Shown in pieces: positions 33,250 to 44,711 of a stretch of 64,000 nt of DNA (its first letter is position 1; every line of letters begins with the position of its first letter). The translations under genes were made by a program, and so were the position numbers. The notes under the pieces are model-generated. The model had not been told where the DNA came from. It worked only from the letters and a program-made list of their open reading frames with translations, and ran no database searches. Origin of the DNA: Ectobius pallidus (lineage: Eukaryota; Arthropoda; Insecta; Blattodea; Ectobiidae); the NCBI GenBank assembly GCA_964059195.1, contig CAXKWD010000007.1, positions 57,599,163-57,663,162 on the forward strand, read 5' to 3'.

Positions 33250-34645
33250 TCATGGGTTCCGATTCGGTCCCCCTTGCTGACTGGCAGATCCATTTCGGTT
33301 ATTGAAGGGTCTACGTCCTAGTTTAGTCCAACATCTATCGATGGAATGCCCCACTTTACCACACCAAGAGCATTGTAAAGGTGGCCTAACTCCACGATTT
33401 GGCAGGTTAGAAGATGGTCGATTAAATCCGGAACTATTTGGGACACACCTAGCACTGCCGCCAGAATTTAGCGCTGTGTCACTAGTGTTTTGTTGGTGGG
33501 CTGCCGCCGCATCATTTAAGTTAGGGCCCAAGTCACGCAGCTGACGCCACGTCGTGGGCGGAAATAATCCCAAAAATAGACTGCGAACTTCTGGCAGCCT
33601 TGCACCAATTCCAACCAATACGCACAGCCTCGACTTCAGACAAGGCCTCCTTAACCAGCTGGATGTTCTCAGCAAATTGCAAAAATCTCTCAGAAGGGGT
33701 CTGAATTCTATAGTAATGCTCAGATAATAGAGTATGAAACAATCTAGTAGGAATAAATTCTTTAATGACAGTTTAATGAAAAGAAATAATGGTTGAGCGG
33801 GAACTAACGGCTTCAGTAATTAACCTGGCTAATTTTCCTTTAGTGTGAGAGAACAATAATTGCAAAACCTGAACATCACTAATTTGGAAATTCCTCACTT
33901 GATTACAAAAAGACACAAGGCATTTAAGAAAGTGAAAGGCTTGCTGAAAATCACAGATTTCAAAATATGGAAACTCCTGCAATAGAAGTACAACCGGGTT
34001 GGACAGCTCAAGCGTGCGGAACTTGAAACTTCCAAAGCCACCCAATGGTTGTTGAACGCCATCATTGGAGGCAGGCTGCAATACTACAGTCGGTTGAACG
34101 GGCTGTGTACCAAGCCCTTCTGCTGTCAGGTTATTGGGCATATCCAAAATACTAGTTTGGGAAAAATCCCCCGACGGTCCAGGCAAACTAACAGATTTAT
34201 CCCTACCACAACTAGTTTCAGATAAGCTAGTTTTAAGAAATTTCAAATTTTCAATTAAGTCAGAAAATGTTCTATCCCTACTCTGTTGGGCTAGAAGAAT
34301 ATCGTTACATTCGGTGAGCTGAGTAATAGCTATATTCCGATTTTTCCAGTGAACAATTCGGTGACGTAACCTACGAAACTGTTTGTCAGTTAGTTCAGTT
34401 GCCTGAAATTCAATAATATTCTCGTTAAATTCCTGAAGGGCGGCTTCTATCCTACCATTCTCATTATTAACGTCATCCCCGCAATACGCAGCAACCACAG
34501 GTTTGTCTAACAATCTAATCTCTTTACATTTGGTTAATAATGCTGACAGATCCGCATCCACATCTTCCACGAAACCGCGGCATAAGAATTCAGCCCTCAG
34601 TTCATGCTTGCGCAGAGCGTCAGGAGAAATAGTATGATCTTCCAT
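33250..34645 (-). pseudogene. gag: gag with CCHC zinc knuckle (interrupted)
   Basis: Start ATG at 34645. The first ~290 codons (34645-33773) include FQQAFHFLKCLV and LFSHTKGKLARLITEAVSS, a capsid-like region. An in-frame TAA at 33773 is followed in the same frame by TVIKEFIPTRLFHTLLSEHY, so the reading continues. A frameshift near 33600 leads to LFLGLFPPTTWRQL and the zinc knuckle CSWCGKVGHSIDRC (CX2CX4HX4C), which packages RNA. The C-terminus is Asn/Gly/Arg-rich and ends at a TGA at 33250. Gag forms the cytoplasmic particle in which reverse transcription takes place. Confidence 0.75.
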
Positions 34646-34763
34646 GATGCCGAAATATTGAAATGACCCCAGAAAAAAAAACTATGTGAAAAACCCCAGA
34701 AACTATGTGAAAACCCCACACAATTTGCAAAAGAAAAACCCCATAAAAGGAGCGAAAAAGCGA

Positions 34764-34783
34764 CCGAGTGCGCTCTGCTGCCA
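34764..34783 (-). other. Primer-binding site
   Basis: On the minus strand TGGCAGCAGAGCGCACTCGG begins 3 nt after the 5' LTR. It starts TGG, the complement of the tRNA 3' CCA. The tRNA was not identified. Confidence 0.55.
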
Positions 34784-34786
34784 CTA

Positions 34787-35823
34787 TGTAACGTGCTTCA
34801 AGGGCTAAACACCCAAGGCCGTACAAAGTACAACTAATGTTGATAGGTGGTAGCATATAATGAATAGGAAGCAGGGGTTTCCACATCAAATATAAATATT
34901 TTAATTTCAGCAAAGCCAGTTTATTACAAATTTCCAAGTTCCCATATAAGGGGAGGCTCTTCAAACAGTGTGCTTATAAAGTAGAAATAGAAAAATACAC
35001 ATCCTGTGAAGCAGGCTTACAGAAGTCAATTAAGTTTGGCAAGCATCCCTGTGAAGCAGGCTTACAGAAGTCAGTTAAGTTTGGAAAGCATCCTGTGAAG
35101 CAGGCTTACAGAAGTCAGTTAAGTTTGGCAAGCATCCCTTCAAAAAAAAAGTATAACAGAATAAATATGACAGCAACCGAAAAATATAGAAAACTGGTGG
35201 GTAAAACAAAACGAAAGCTAAATTAAATAAACTAAAACCCACCAGCAAGAAAACCAACTAAAAGAACTTACCTGCAGAAATTAATAGAGTTGAAAATCAA
35301 AGCAAATTAGCTTACATGGTGTAGGAATCCCACCGCAAAGGCTTTCACCAACCCTCACAGGCAAGGCCTCCAGCTCCGCGGTATCCTGGAGCTTCACAAT
35401 GCAAGACGGCGTTGTCACCTTATCACTTACATGTAGACAGGGAAGCCTTTCCTCACCCGGAGATCGGAAGACTTCCTCGTACCAAGATCCAAAGTCAACT
35501 CACTACTGTTCCGCTCTCGGAACAAGAAAACTCCCCCCCCGGGAAACGCCCCCTCAGTTAGTACCAGCTACTGCATAAAGAGAGCGTTTAGCGGCCAAAG
35601 AGAACAGAAAAACAAAACCAAAGGCCAGAAGGGCTAAAAAGAAAACGCAACCGGAAAACAACAGAAGGGAGACTTGCGCAGACAAAACACGGCAAAATGT
35701 GTACGTAACATAAGAGGAAACATGATATAAACAATAACCTAAATTTAGAAGAAAATAACCTAACGTGAGTAAAAGAAATATAAATATATTAGAGAAAACA
35801 CAGTGCCGGCAATAAGCGGCACA
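34787..35823 (-). repeat. 5' LTR
   Basis: 1037 bp, colinear with 28623-29658 and carrying the same three-copy minisatellite at 35002-35140. Relative to the coding strand this is the promoter-bearing copy. Open frames in it mirror those in the other LTR and are not genes. Confidence 0.85.
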
Positions 35824-35993
35824 ATCATCAGCAGAGTGCCAACGCTAAAGTCGGACACAAGAATGAATTGTTCGAGCTTTAGCTTTGCAATAGAAGTGCG
35901 GGGACAAGGCTTCTTTTTTGTAGAAAAGAGTCAGCTTCTCTGTTGCACTGTTTTCGCTTTTTGTCGTGTCTTTTGTTTTGTGATTGCCTAGGC

Positions 35994-38094
35994 CAGGGGT
36001 CGGCAACCTTTTGAGTCGGAAGAGTAAAAAATTACAATTTACAAAATTTCAAAGTTTTTAAAGAGCCACAATTTTTTTCTTGCCAACAATAAATAGTACT
36101 CGCATAAATAAAGTTTTTTGATAAAAAAAACTAATCTATTTATTCAGAAGAAAAAATAACTATTTATTCATAAGAAAAAAATATATATTTATTCATATAT
36201 AAGTAGTGTTTTTCACAACAAATTTGATAATATATATATAGGCTATATGGCATTATTAAATAATTACTTATTATTTAAGTAAAAAATTAAAACAATTAAA
36301 CATTTACTTACAACACTAACTTGTACTTCAATAACAAACAATTGAGCAAACAAATTCAATGGGAGCGTTGGCTTTGCATGGTTTTAGAAAGTTTGGATAA
36401 ACTTGGCTCATAACTTGTTGTTTTAAGTTTCAAACACGACTCTAAATTTTCATTTGTTAGTTGGCTTCTTACTTTACTTTTAATTATATTCATGCAAGAG
36501 AACGCTTGCTCGCACGAATATGTCGAACCGAAGATAGTCAGCACTCCAAATGCCAACTTCTTCACCTCACTGTAGCAATCTGGAAGACTATTCCATGCGT
36601 CGAATATAAGTGCAACTCGCGGCATTTCTTTTAAAGCTGTCCACTTTTGTTGCGTTACGTACATACATTTCTGGACCTCCAACTCTTCCAACTTGCTTTT
36701 CAACTCTGTAAATTTTCCACTCCACAAAGCTTTACTTTTTAAATCCTTCAATTCCATTTCTAGAGATCCAGTATCAATTCCAAATGGTTCAATGTGGATT
36801 TCGTTACTATTTGTGTTGAGAGGATTTACTATGAATGCTAGAGTGGTTTTGTTCGTTGTGAATTGCTCAAATCTGCAAGCAAATTCATCTATAATTGTTT
36901 TTATAACTGTGCTGAAGTAATTCGTGTCAACAGTTGCACTGGTTTTATCGCGATATTGCTTTAGAAATTGAAAATAAAATAATTTACCGCTCTGAATATC
37001 TTCTGCAAAAAGAATTAATTTTTCTTCAAAACAAACCAATTCTTCTACCAAAACATAGGCTGGGTTTCCCTTTCCTTGCAGTTTTAGATTCAGCTCATTT
37101 AATTTCGCTGTGATATAAACCATAAAGTAAAATTTTGCAACCATTTGTCGTTCTCTAATTCAGGGTGATTAATGCCTTTTTCATTTAGGAATGTATTTAT
37201 TTCATTCAAGCACAAAGCAAAACGTTTCAACACCTTACCTTTGGAAAGCCATCGCACTTTATTGTGAAGAAGGAGGTCGGAATATTGAGTCTCCATTTCC
37301 TTTAAGAATTCTTAAACGACGATGGTAGAGTGCTTTTGACAAGGTGCTGTTAACAATCTTGATTACCAAATTCATGACCTCAACTATTTCGGTCGGAAAT
37401 GTTTGGGCACAAAGCGCTTCTTGGTGTATTATGCAGTGAAACGTAAGAATTTCGTGGTTTATTTTGCTCTGAAGAATCGTTGTTGCCCCTTTATTTTTTC
37501 CTGTCATACTTCTGGCTATTGAAACGATTTTATTTAAATCGATCATATTGTCTTCAAGGCATTTTTGCACGGCATTCGCTATATCGTCCCCTCTAGTTTG
37601 TCCCGAGAGCGGTAGTAATCCTAGAAGTTCTTCTTTCGGACCTTGGGAAGACACATACCTGACAAAAAGGGCAACTTGTGCCGTGTCATTTATGTATATA
37701 TGTACATACATAACTTTGAGAAGATAATTCGCTTCTAACTCTTTTACTTGAAACAACAAACTATACGTCACAGCCAAAGCACTGGTGAAGACGCCAAATT
37801 GCCTTGCGTCGAAAGCGAATTAAAACCTTCATAGAAACATCCGACGACGGCGTCATTCGAGAGCTTCCGACGGACTGACGACAGTGACGACGCGTGTCAC
37901 GGGGGAGGGGTGCGGTGAGAAGCTAGTACAAGTGGCTGAGAGATAGAATCGGTGCCTAATCCTCGTTAATCGATTCAGAACGATTTTAATTTTTTTTTAT
38001 AAAATAAATAATATTTGCGGATGGAACTAAAGAGCCGCAGCTTCACATCCAAAGAGCCGCATGTGGCTCGCGAGCCGCAGGTTGCCGACCCATG
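35994..38094 (-). mobile_element. hAT transposon with 8-bp target duplication
   Basis: The left end is CAGGGGTCGGCAACC; the right end on the minus strand is CATGGGTCGGCAACC. The flanks are a perfect 8-bp direct repeat, GCCTAGGC (35986-35993 and 38095-38102), the hAT signature length. Subterminal AAAGAGCC / GGCTCTTT repeats occur at both ends. The interior carries a decayed transposase on the minus strand. Confidence 0.8.
36356..37777 (-). pseudogene. hAT transposase (GTF2IRD2/ZBED-like), frameshifted
   Basis: Three frames in order: 37777-37259 (SMTGKNKGATTILQSK, HCIIHQEALCAQ), 37296-37099 (LLLHNKVRWLSKGKVLKRF) and 37144-36356 (ending [20 protein letters not shown] then [16 protein letters not shown], the hAT C-terminal dimerisation region). 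The HNKVRWLSKGKVL and HQEALC blocks are characteristic of the hAT branch that gave rise to vertebrate GTF2IRD2-like proteins. The BED zinc finger and early catalytic part are missing or unrecognisable, and there are at least two frameshifts. It would have acted in the nucleus as a cut-and-paste transposase. Confidence 0.75.
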
Positions 38095-38170
38095 GCCTAG
38101 GCCTATTTGTTGATTTTGAACAGCAGCTGATGTTGCTTTTAAGGATGCCTTGTGCTGTTTTAGGATGTCA

Positions 38171-38527
38171 AGTTCCACTACGCTGTGGCGTAGGAGATGC
38201 GTTCGCTCCTCTCACGCAGCGGGCTCGGGTTCGATTCCTGGTCGGGACAAGATACCTAAGTGGGTTTATTCTAGGGGGTTTCTTTACCTGTGAGACAAAT
38301 AGGTAACTTTAGGCCCTTGTGGTCCCCATATATCTGGCCGTAATTATCATCTTCATCCCATCCTCGCCTTGTTTGGAGTGAGTGAGTGTGTGAATGGTGT
38401 GTCTCGGAGGTGGCCCCGGCTTTGGGCTGTTCACTCATTCGGGGAGGCCCTCCATGTCCTTGTCTGGTCAAAAAAAGTATGTGATCCAAAGATACTCCCT
38501 CTCCCGACAGGTCACGGCCCGGGTCGC
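38171..38527 (+). repeat. tRNA-derived SINE (family S1)
   Basis: Head TCCACTACGCTGTGGCGTAG, B-box-like GGGTTCGATTCCTGGTCGGG, tail CCGACAGGTCACGGCCCGGG; slightly shorter in the middle than 8763-9196. It sits 70 bp beyond the hAT element. Confidence 0.75.
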
Positions 38528-38925
38528 TTTTGTGTGGAAATGCCTTTAATTAATTCTAGTATCTCGGCAGTAATTAAGTATTTTTGTTTCGATAAGGACC
38601 CAGGAGTCTTGGGGCCTTCTTGTTTACTAACTTGGGCAAGTATTTCTGATTTTTCAATGGCAGCACAAGTATTCTCAGCGTCTATTATTAATTCGCTGGT
38701 AGACCTTTCTTCAGGCTCGGTTCAGTTTAACATACTCATTTGTATGTGTTTACACATATTCCACTTTATGCTGGAGTCAACACACGTGCAGGATTGTCTG
38801 TGTATGCATCAATCTGCAGGCACAATGAACTAAGTTTTCACGTACAGAATATAGTTCGGCCACTTTCGACGAAGAGGGCATTTTCCAAACATCGCCTTCC
38901 TTGATAATCAGGTCTTTGTTTATTT

Positions 38926-39400
38926 CTAGGCTTCATTTGTGTCTACGACGTATATCCTTAAGTTTCTTTTGAGCTTCCCTTTTATAAGTACAATCAGCCT
39001 ATCAAAAAGCTTGTCTTTAACAAAAGACATCAACGTGAATATTGCTTTATCTAAGCGTTTCACATGCTTACCATGCAAGTACGATAGATGTACTTGAGCG
39101 TGTGATGCATTTGCTCTGTGTGCATGTTCGTATTCAGTCCAGCGTGCAGCCGATGACAGGTAAGCCCAGAACTTCATGTTATTGAGGTAATTGTCCTAAA
39201 CGTAGCTGGAATATTCCAACGTGTCAGGGTCACATTTCAACCTCGGAAGCATATTATCTCTTGCATTATACACTTCTGCCTGTTTTTCCTGGCCTCTCGA
39301 ACTTTACTTCTTACATTTTTTCTCCAGGCTTTGTCTACATGCCATGTGCAGTAAAGTCCCATTGATGGATTGCAAAATGTTTGAAATAAATATTCTCGCT
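38926..39400 (-). pseudogene. MULE-family transposase fragment with catalytic-region motif
   Basis: Read on the minus strand: GLYCTWHVDKAWRKNVRSKV (39350-39290), the conserved block late in the DDE core of this MULE family, a stop, then FWAYLSSAARWTEYEHAHRA and HVKRLDKAIFTLMSFVKDKL. The second half is homologous to HLERMHGVIKQ...RLDLALDALMRYIRDKLYER in the 4536-6165 copy. The first block is in the part that copy has lost. Stops disable it. Confidence 0.65.
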
Positions 39401-39960
39401 CTTTAGCTTATTTGAAAATCGTGTAGAAAATTTAAACAAAATCGTTAGAGTCGTATTTGATAAAATAGTGAAAAATTAAAGTCTGTTTTAGCCTCACCCA
39501 GAGATGTAAGACTAAAAGCCTGGGTTTGTACAAACTATAGCTGGCTTATAACTACCCTCCAAAGTTTAAGGATATCGTATAAAAGTAAGAAAAAGTCACC
39601 AATCTTCGTGTCACATCCCCAGATATCTAAATGTGTTATTTACACACGATGTTTACACATTTAAACAAACACGTTCTTGAAAATTTTATTGGATTCAGGA
39701 AAATTCAAAACAGGTATTAGATTTCGAACCTTTATTACCTATGGTACGGGTAGAAGAAGTGAAATGGTGTTTTGTTATTTTTAATTAAATGTTACTGTAG
39801 TCACAATAGCACTGATGAATGAACTTGAAAACACCCGCAAACGCTGTCATCCACAATCGTATCCGATCGCCTTATTTCGGCAACCAGGCGCCATCATGAA
39901 GCGAATGATTTCCTCTCTCCCTAACGTTAAGTGATGTAATGTACTACTCTTCATACAACG
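39400..39960 (+). repeat. Dispersed repeat, family C, copy 2
   Basis: Direct match to 780-1300, ending GGCGCCATCATGAAGCGAAT and then CTCTCTCCCTAACGTTAAG, which is also found inverted at 28066-28100. Confidence 0.65.
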
Positions 39961-40289
39961 CAATATGCCTATTCGCAATTCCTTAGGGATACGCCTACAT
40001 TCTGCCTCAATGTTTTTGATTGGTTAATTGTATCCCCTACCAAGGAATTGTGAATATTGTTATTGGCTGAGAAATGAATGGGGTGATGGGTATTATGTTC
40101 TCTGTACAGCTTAGGTTCAATATACGCAACTTTCACATTTTATTAGATAATAGATCCTTAACCTTCGGCAATATTTTCAAATTACATCAGTTATGGCCCC
40201 TCTGCTATTTTTCAACAGGAGTCTTCTTTGAACATATGTTCTAAACTAAAATAAAGTGTCAGGTCTTATTTACAAGCTTGTTTACCGAA

Positions 40290-40530
40290 ACCTGTCCGCC
40301 TCCGTGGGTGAGTCGGTAGCGCGCCTGCCTTCCACTCCGGAGGCCCCGGGTTCGATTCCTGGCCGGGTCGGGAATTTTTCAGTAGTGAAAAATTCCTTTC
40401 CCGAGTTCAGGACTGGGTGTGTGTATGTGTCCTTAGGTTTAAGTAGGTAGGGGACTGGCGCACCCCGGTAACAAATACGCTGAGAATATCCCCTTACGGG
40501 ATCACCAGGGGTCGCTCGCGAACCTGAGGA
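40290..40530 (+). repeat. tRNA-derived SINE (family S2)
   Basis: CCGTGGGTGAGTCGGTAGCG (D-arm/A-box-like), GGGTTCGATTCCTGGCCGGG (B-box-like), then GGGAATTTTTCAGTAGTGAA and a body ending near GAACCTGAGGAATAACTATT. Related to 8100-8295. Confidence 0.7.
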
Positions 40531-41580
40531 ATAACTATTACTGAAACTTTGCACAGGATGTCTGGAATAGAAGGAGGTGATAAAGTTTATTGGGGGACAT
40601 CCTGCCTGTTCACACACACTCCTACTACCTGTTTTATTGTGAGAAGATCTCTCATTTGTCGGTATTTTCCAGGTTTTTATTATTTAAGTATATATACTGC
40701 AATTATTCCATCGAATATGATTGAAATCAATATTACATACTCTTAATAACTTACTTTTAAATTCAAGCTCAGAATCTACAGAACCACGGTTTCGCTGTAA
40801 ATTTGCACATGAACGTTATACTACACGCATGACATCCCTTCATAAAGATAAAATGAAATGACCTATCCTACCTAGGTTCACTTGATAAATACATCCCTGT
40901 CACCCACATTTCCTTCCGTTAGCCTCATCGATAACAGAACCTCTCATGTGTGATGGATCAGAAAAGCTAATGTGCCATTACAGAGCAATCGTTTAACCGC
41001 ATCAGAAAGTCCTTATAAATTAAGGAAAAAGGCTCTTTTTTTGTCAACATTTCCACAGGAAAATACAAGATTCCCCTTTACTCGAAAAGTTTTCAGTCAT
41101 CGCAGCCACGCACAAGTTATTATAAATACTGGGTTAGGGGATAATTATCAATAGGCTACAAAATATTGTTACTTGTCGAGCTGCTGTATTTAACGAATAA
41201 ATAAGGTTAGTATTTTTTTTTTATTTCACACAGGCTTTCATAGTGTAGGCCTACTCGCTTTGTGAGATTTAAAATATCCTCCTATCCGCCTATTTCTCTT
41301 TAAATCAAGAAGATTAGGGGCGTTTCGATTACAAAATTAAAATTAAACCGTAATAATTTCTTTCGCTCTCACACAACTCCTGGGAACGTGTGTGAAGGGT
41401 ACCTAGTGACAGTATCAATTGCAGTATTCTTACATAGGAAAACATATAGGAAGTTTATGGACAAACAAATTGGACTATACGTAATGCTGAACTTTAGTTT
41501 CATTGTCTTAGGCTTTAGAATAATGATTTTAATTTACATACAGAGTGGAAGTAATTTAACTACCGGTACGTAGATTTTTA
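40531..41580. other. No gene recognised
   Basis: AT-rich spacer; short open frames only, none with a recognisable motif. Confidence 0.4.
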
Positions 41581-41599
41581 CAGCTTGTTCTTTCGTTAA

Positions 41600-41800
41600 A
41601 AACCATATTTGTCCCAAGTCGAGTACTTTTCCGAGAAAAGAAATTGTCCGTAAACTTAACCGAGCTACACTTGATAAGTAAGCTGTCCGTGGTGTCCCAT
41701 TTTTTCACCCTAACAAAGGAAATAACGAGAAATAAATGTTCTCTTTGCAGTGTTCAATAGAGTTAGCAGTTCTCGTGCAAATTAAATAGTAATACTATTG
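41600..41800 (+). repeat. Dispersed repeat D, copy 1
   Basis: Contains CAAGTCGAGTACTTTTC and GTTCTCTTTGCAGTGTTCAA followed by TCGTGCAAATTAAATA. The same blocks occur split at 42975-43075 and 43790-43880, where a microsatellite plus a LINE fragment intervenes. Confidence 0.55.
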
Positions 41801-41827
41801 GAAATATTAATAACATCTTCTATATAT

Positions 41828-41857
41828 ACATTCGGATATATATATATATCCGAATGT
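41828..41857. repeat. Perfect 30-bp palindrome
   Basis: ACATTCGGATATATA followed by its exact reverse complement. It may be a cruciform-prone AT core between CCGAATGT arms; no function is known. Confidence 0.7.
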
Positions 41858-41997
41858 GAGGCTTTGTCTTTCGGAATTGCCTTTCTTTTGTTTTTTAAAA
41901 TGTCTATACGAGTTCATACTAAGAGGAATTATTATCGACTTGAGTTTAGTTAAATAACTTAAAATTGTTTGAAAGAAACACAGGTGATATGCGGTAA

Positions 41998-42038
<41 letters not shown>

Positions 42039-42046
42039 CAACAACA
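41998..42046. repeat. (AAT)n/(ACA)n microsatellite
   Basis: AAT run passing into ACA. The poly-Tyr minus-strand frame over it is spurious. Confidence 0.9.
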
Positions 42047-42581
42047 AAAAGTGTGCATGAGTCCCCAAAAATGAAAATTCTATGCTTGGCAGAAGGAAAT
42101 AGATGGAGGGGGAGGAGGTGAAATGTGATGTGATTTTGCAGTTTATTATTTCAGAGATGATTGTCTCTCTGATTTGTAGGTCAGGAGTAATACAGCTGTG
42201 AAGCTACCGCCAGCAGTTGTATAAACAAGCATGCACCAAAATAGTTTAAATAGGCCTAGATGGTCTAACATTGCATGCTCAAATATACAGAAAAAACTTA
42301 CGCAGTAAAACAAGAAACGGGTTAATAACGGTATGCATATTTTAAGAGGTCCTGGGTTCTGGAATGGATGCAATAACTCATAGCAAAGCAGCACTTCTGA
42401 AGACGACTTGGTCGGAGCACGGTAGGAGCACAATCCTTTACGCGTAAATGCTGACGTCATGACACGGTAGGCGCACAGTCGGTGCACAGTCGTCGCCCGG
42501 TCCTATATGTGTAAATTAGACTTTAAGTGGACATGAAATTCGTGACATAAGGCAACTTTGGAGCGAGAGTGTTTAATCTTC

Positions 42582-42617
42582 GGCTTGGGTCGCGTAAATC
42601 CTATAAAGGGAGAGGTA
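42582..42617 (+). repeat. SINE family S1 tail only
   Basis: CGGCTTGGGTCGCGTAAATCC and AAAGGGAGAGGTAAAACTC match the last 35 bp of 8763-9196. The body is absent, so this is a 5'-truncated insertion or remnant. Confidence 0.6.
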
Positions 42618-42689
42618 AAACTCAGAGAAAGAAGAAGAAGAAGTGTTTAATCTTTGTTTTTATACGCGTGACAGATGTCACTGATTCGC

Positions 42690-43075
42690 AATAAAAGTTA
42701 ATTGGAAGTGCGCTGTTGCAATTCTGCAGAATCTTAACACCTAGTTATCTCAAAAACCATAAACGTAATCACAAAACGCAAAACAGGTTTTATATTTATT
42801 AGGATGTGAACATCTATCCATTTGAAACCGAGTAGGTATTTCCCTACCACCCCTGTATACTGTGGTAACAGTATTGTAATTTTTCGTCAAAACTACTGCA
42901 AAGATGAAGTCACTGCAGTGCACTGCGGCGATAATTTACTTCCGGTATGATTCGTCTATGTGAGCATTTTTACCAAACCAAGTACTCTTCTCAGAAAAAA
43001 AATCCCTTAACTTTAACCGTGCTTGACCCGATAAGTATTACCCAAACTATTCTAATTTTCTCACACTTGCAGAGA
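42690..43075 (+). repeat. Dispersed repeat E, copy 1 (with part of D)
   Basis: 42690-42970 match 44712-44945 in direct orientation (ACCTAGTTA.CTCAAAAACC then ATAAACGTAATCACAA). It runs directly into the repeat D sequence. Confidence 0.6.
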
Positions 43076-43101
43076 AAATACACTGACAGACATGCAGATA
43101 C

Positions 43102-43102
43102 A

Positions 43103-43144
<42 letters not shown>

Positions 43145-43191
43145 ATAATAATAATAATAATAATAAAGAAGAAGAAGAAGAAGAAGAAGAA
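43102..43191. repeat. (AAT)n followed by (GAA)n microsatellite
   Basis: About 65 bp of AAT, then GAA repeats, right before the LINE fragment. Confidence 0.9.
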
Positions 43192-43720
43192 GTTAACTGT
43201 CGACTGAAATCTGGAAATTCTTATTTTTATTCAGTTCACAAGCTTCTATCTTCTCGTCTTCTGTCCAGAAATCTAAAAATAAAAATTTATAAGACAATAA
43301 TTATAATAATTGTAATTATTATCCTGCCAGTAGTATTATATGGGAGTAAGACATGGTCGAATACTCTTCCGGAAGAACATAATCTGAGAGTGTTGGAAAA
43401 CAGGGTGATTAGGAAAGTATTTGGGCCTAAGAGATACGAAAATGGGAAATGGAGAAAACTGCACAATGACGAGCTTCATAATTTTTACTCTTCACCGAAT
43501 ATAATAAGGGTAAATAAATCACGGAGGATGAAATAGGCCTATCTAAAAAATATTGAATGGGAGACCCGAAGGGAAAAGACTACTTGGAAGACCTGGACAT
43601 AGGTGGGAGGACATTAGAATAGATTTCAGGGCAAAAAATGTTTGGAGTTATCACAGAATAGGGTTGAATGGCGGGCTCATGTAAGCGTGGCAACGAACCT
43701 CCGGGTTCCATAAAATATAT
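43192..43720 (+). pseudogene. LINE 3'-terminal ORF fragment
   Basis: With stops and frameshifts it encodes the C-terminal end of a non-LTR retrotransposon: HKLLSSRLLSRNLKIKIYKT, LPVVLYGSKTWSNTLPEEHN, LRVLENRVIRKVFGPKRYEN, WRKLHNDELHNFYSSPNIIR and the end WRAHVSVATNLRVP. The VLYG..TW block follows the RT thumb in many insect LINEs. The RT palm is absent (5' truncation). I recall the last peptide as a very common ending in cockroach LINE copies, the main basis for the organism guess. Confidence 0.7.
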
Positions 43721-44149
43721 AATATTCCTTTAGCTTGTTTACGAATTGTATATTACCAATGAGTAAGTAAGAAAGGAAGTATGCACCGAAAATAACAAGG
43801 AATAAATTGTCTCTTTGCAGTGTTTCAATGAAGTTTGCACCTTTCGTGCAAATTAAATACAAATACTACTATGTAGACCATAATTTCCTTGAAATAAGGC
43901 AATGAATGAATAAGATTGTTTTTACACGTGTGACTGAGGTTATTGCCATGCTGGTTTAGTTCTCATTTTAGCATATTATTTTAATTAGGTCAATTATTAC
44001 TCATTCCCACTGTTCGTAACATTGGTTAGTATCAAGCAACACATTCGATTATTCAGTCTGTTAGTATGCCGTGATCTGACATGATACAATGGTGATTTTA
44101 TTTTTAAAAAACACAAGTAAGAAAGTAATTATTATTTTTATAAAATATG

Positions 44150-44220
44150 ACATATATTATTCATAGAATAGGCTTATTATATCCCTCTCGACGTTTTGAG
44201 TTTTATGAGATAAATTCGTA
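44150..44220 (+). repeat. Dispersed repeat A, short copy
   Basis: TATTATTCATAGAATAGGCTTAT and GTTTTATGAGATAAATTCGT blocks match 60-130. Flanking spacer to 44700 has no recognisable gene. Confidence 0.45.
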
Positions 44221-44711
44221 AACTCTCTTAGGGTGACCTATAATAAAACAATGGTAATTCATGCCTTAAAAGGCAAATTATTTATAATGATGTGGATTCC
44301 ACATTAAGACGACTTCCTCCCATACCATCGTTTTTCTACAAAAGAATACAATAGCCCTGTTTCCTAATCTCAAAATCTATACTGATTAGTGATTATGTAC
44401 AGGTTTTGGAGTAGCCACTTTGCGATCTACTAATGCGGCAATTTCCTCTCTTTGCGACTTTTGTTTTGAAGTATTTACTGTCACTAATCACTACACAATT
44501 GGAAGTCATTCTTCATTTGTGGGTCCACACGACGACCAGCTCCATTATATTGTAGCTAGAGTAGGGCAAATGTTTCTTGGAACTGAGAAAGTTAGGATTT
44601 GTCTGCTTACAACTAATTGCGTTGATGTTCACTGATTGACAGACCTTAGGGGAATGGGTGAAATAGTGTGGGCAGCAGTTGTAGGTCATCGTAACATGAA
44701 AAATTCTTTAC

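Larger units (their letters stand above)
28623..35823 (-). mobile_element. LTR retrotransposon lacking recognisable pol (TR-GAG-like)
   Basis: Two direct LTRs (28623-29658 and 34787-35823) with TG...CA ends, flanked by ATCA at 28619-28622 and 35824-35827. Coding runs on the minus strand: gag then protease. No reverse transcriptase, RNase H or integrase motif was found in the 3.2 kb between protease and the 3' LTR. Such elements depend on proteins from a related complete retrotransposon. By eye the LTRs differ at about 30 sites, i.e. about 97% identity, implying a fairly recent insertion. Confidence 0.8.

Noticed and set aside
33302..33544. 80-codon plus-strand frame
   Set aside because: Antisense shadow of the gag zinc-knuckle region.
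42947..43141. Asn-rich open frame
   Set aside because: The Asn run is an AAT microsatellite.
44420..44635. 71-codon open frame
   Set aside because: No motif, no neighbouring exon signals; chance length in AT-rich DNA.
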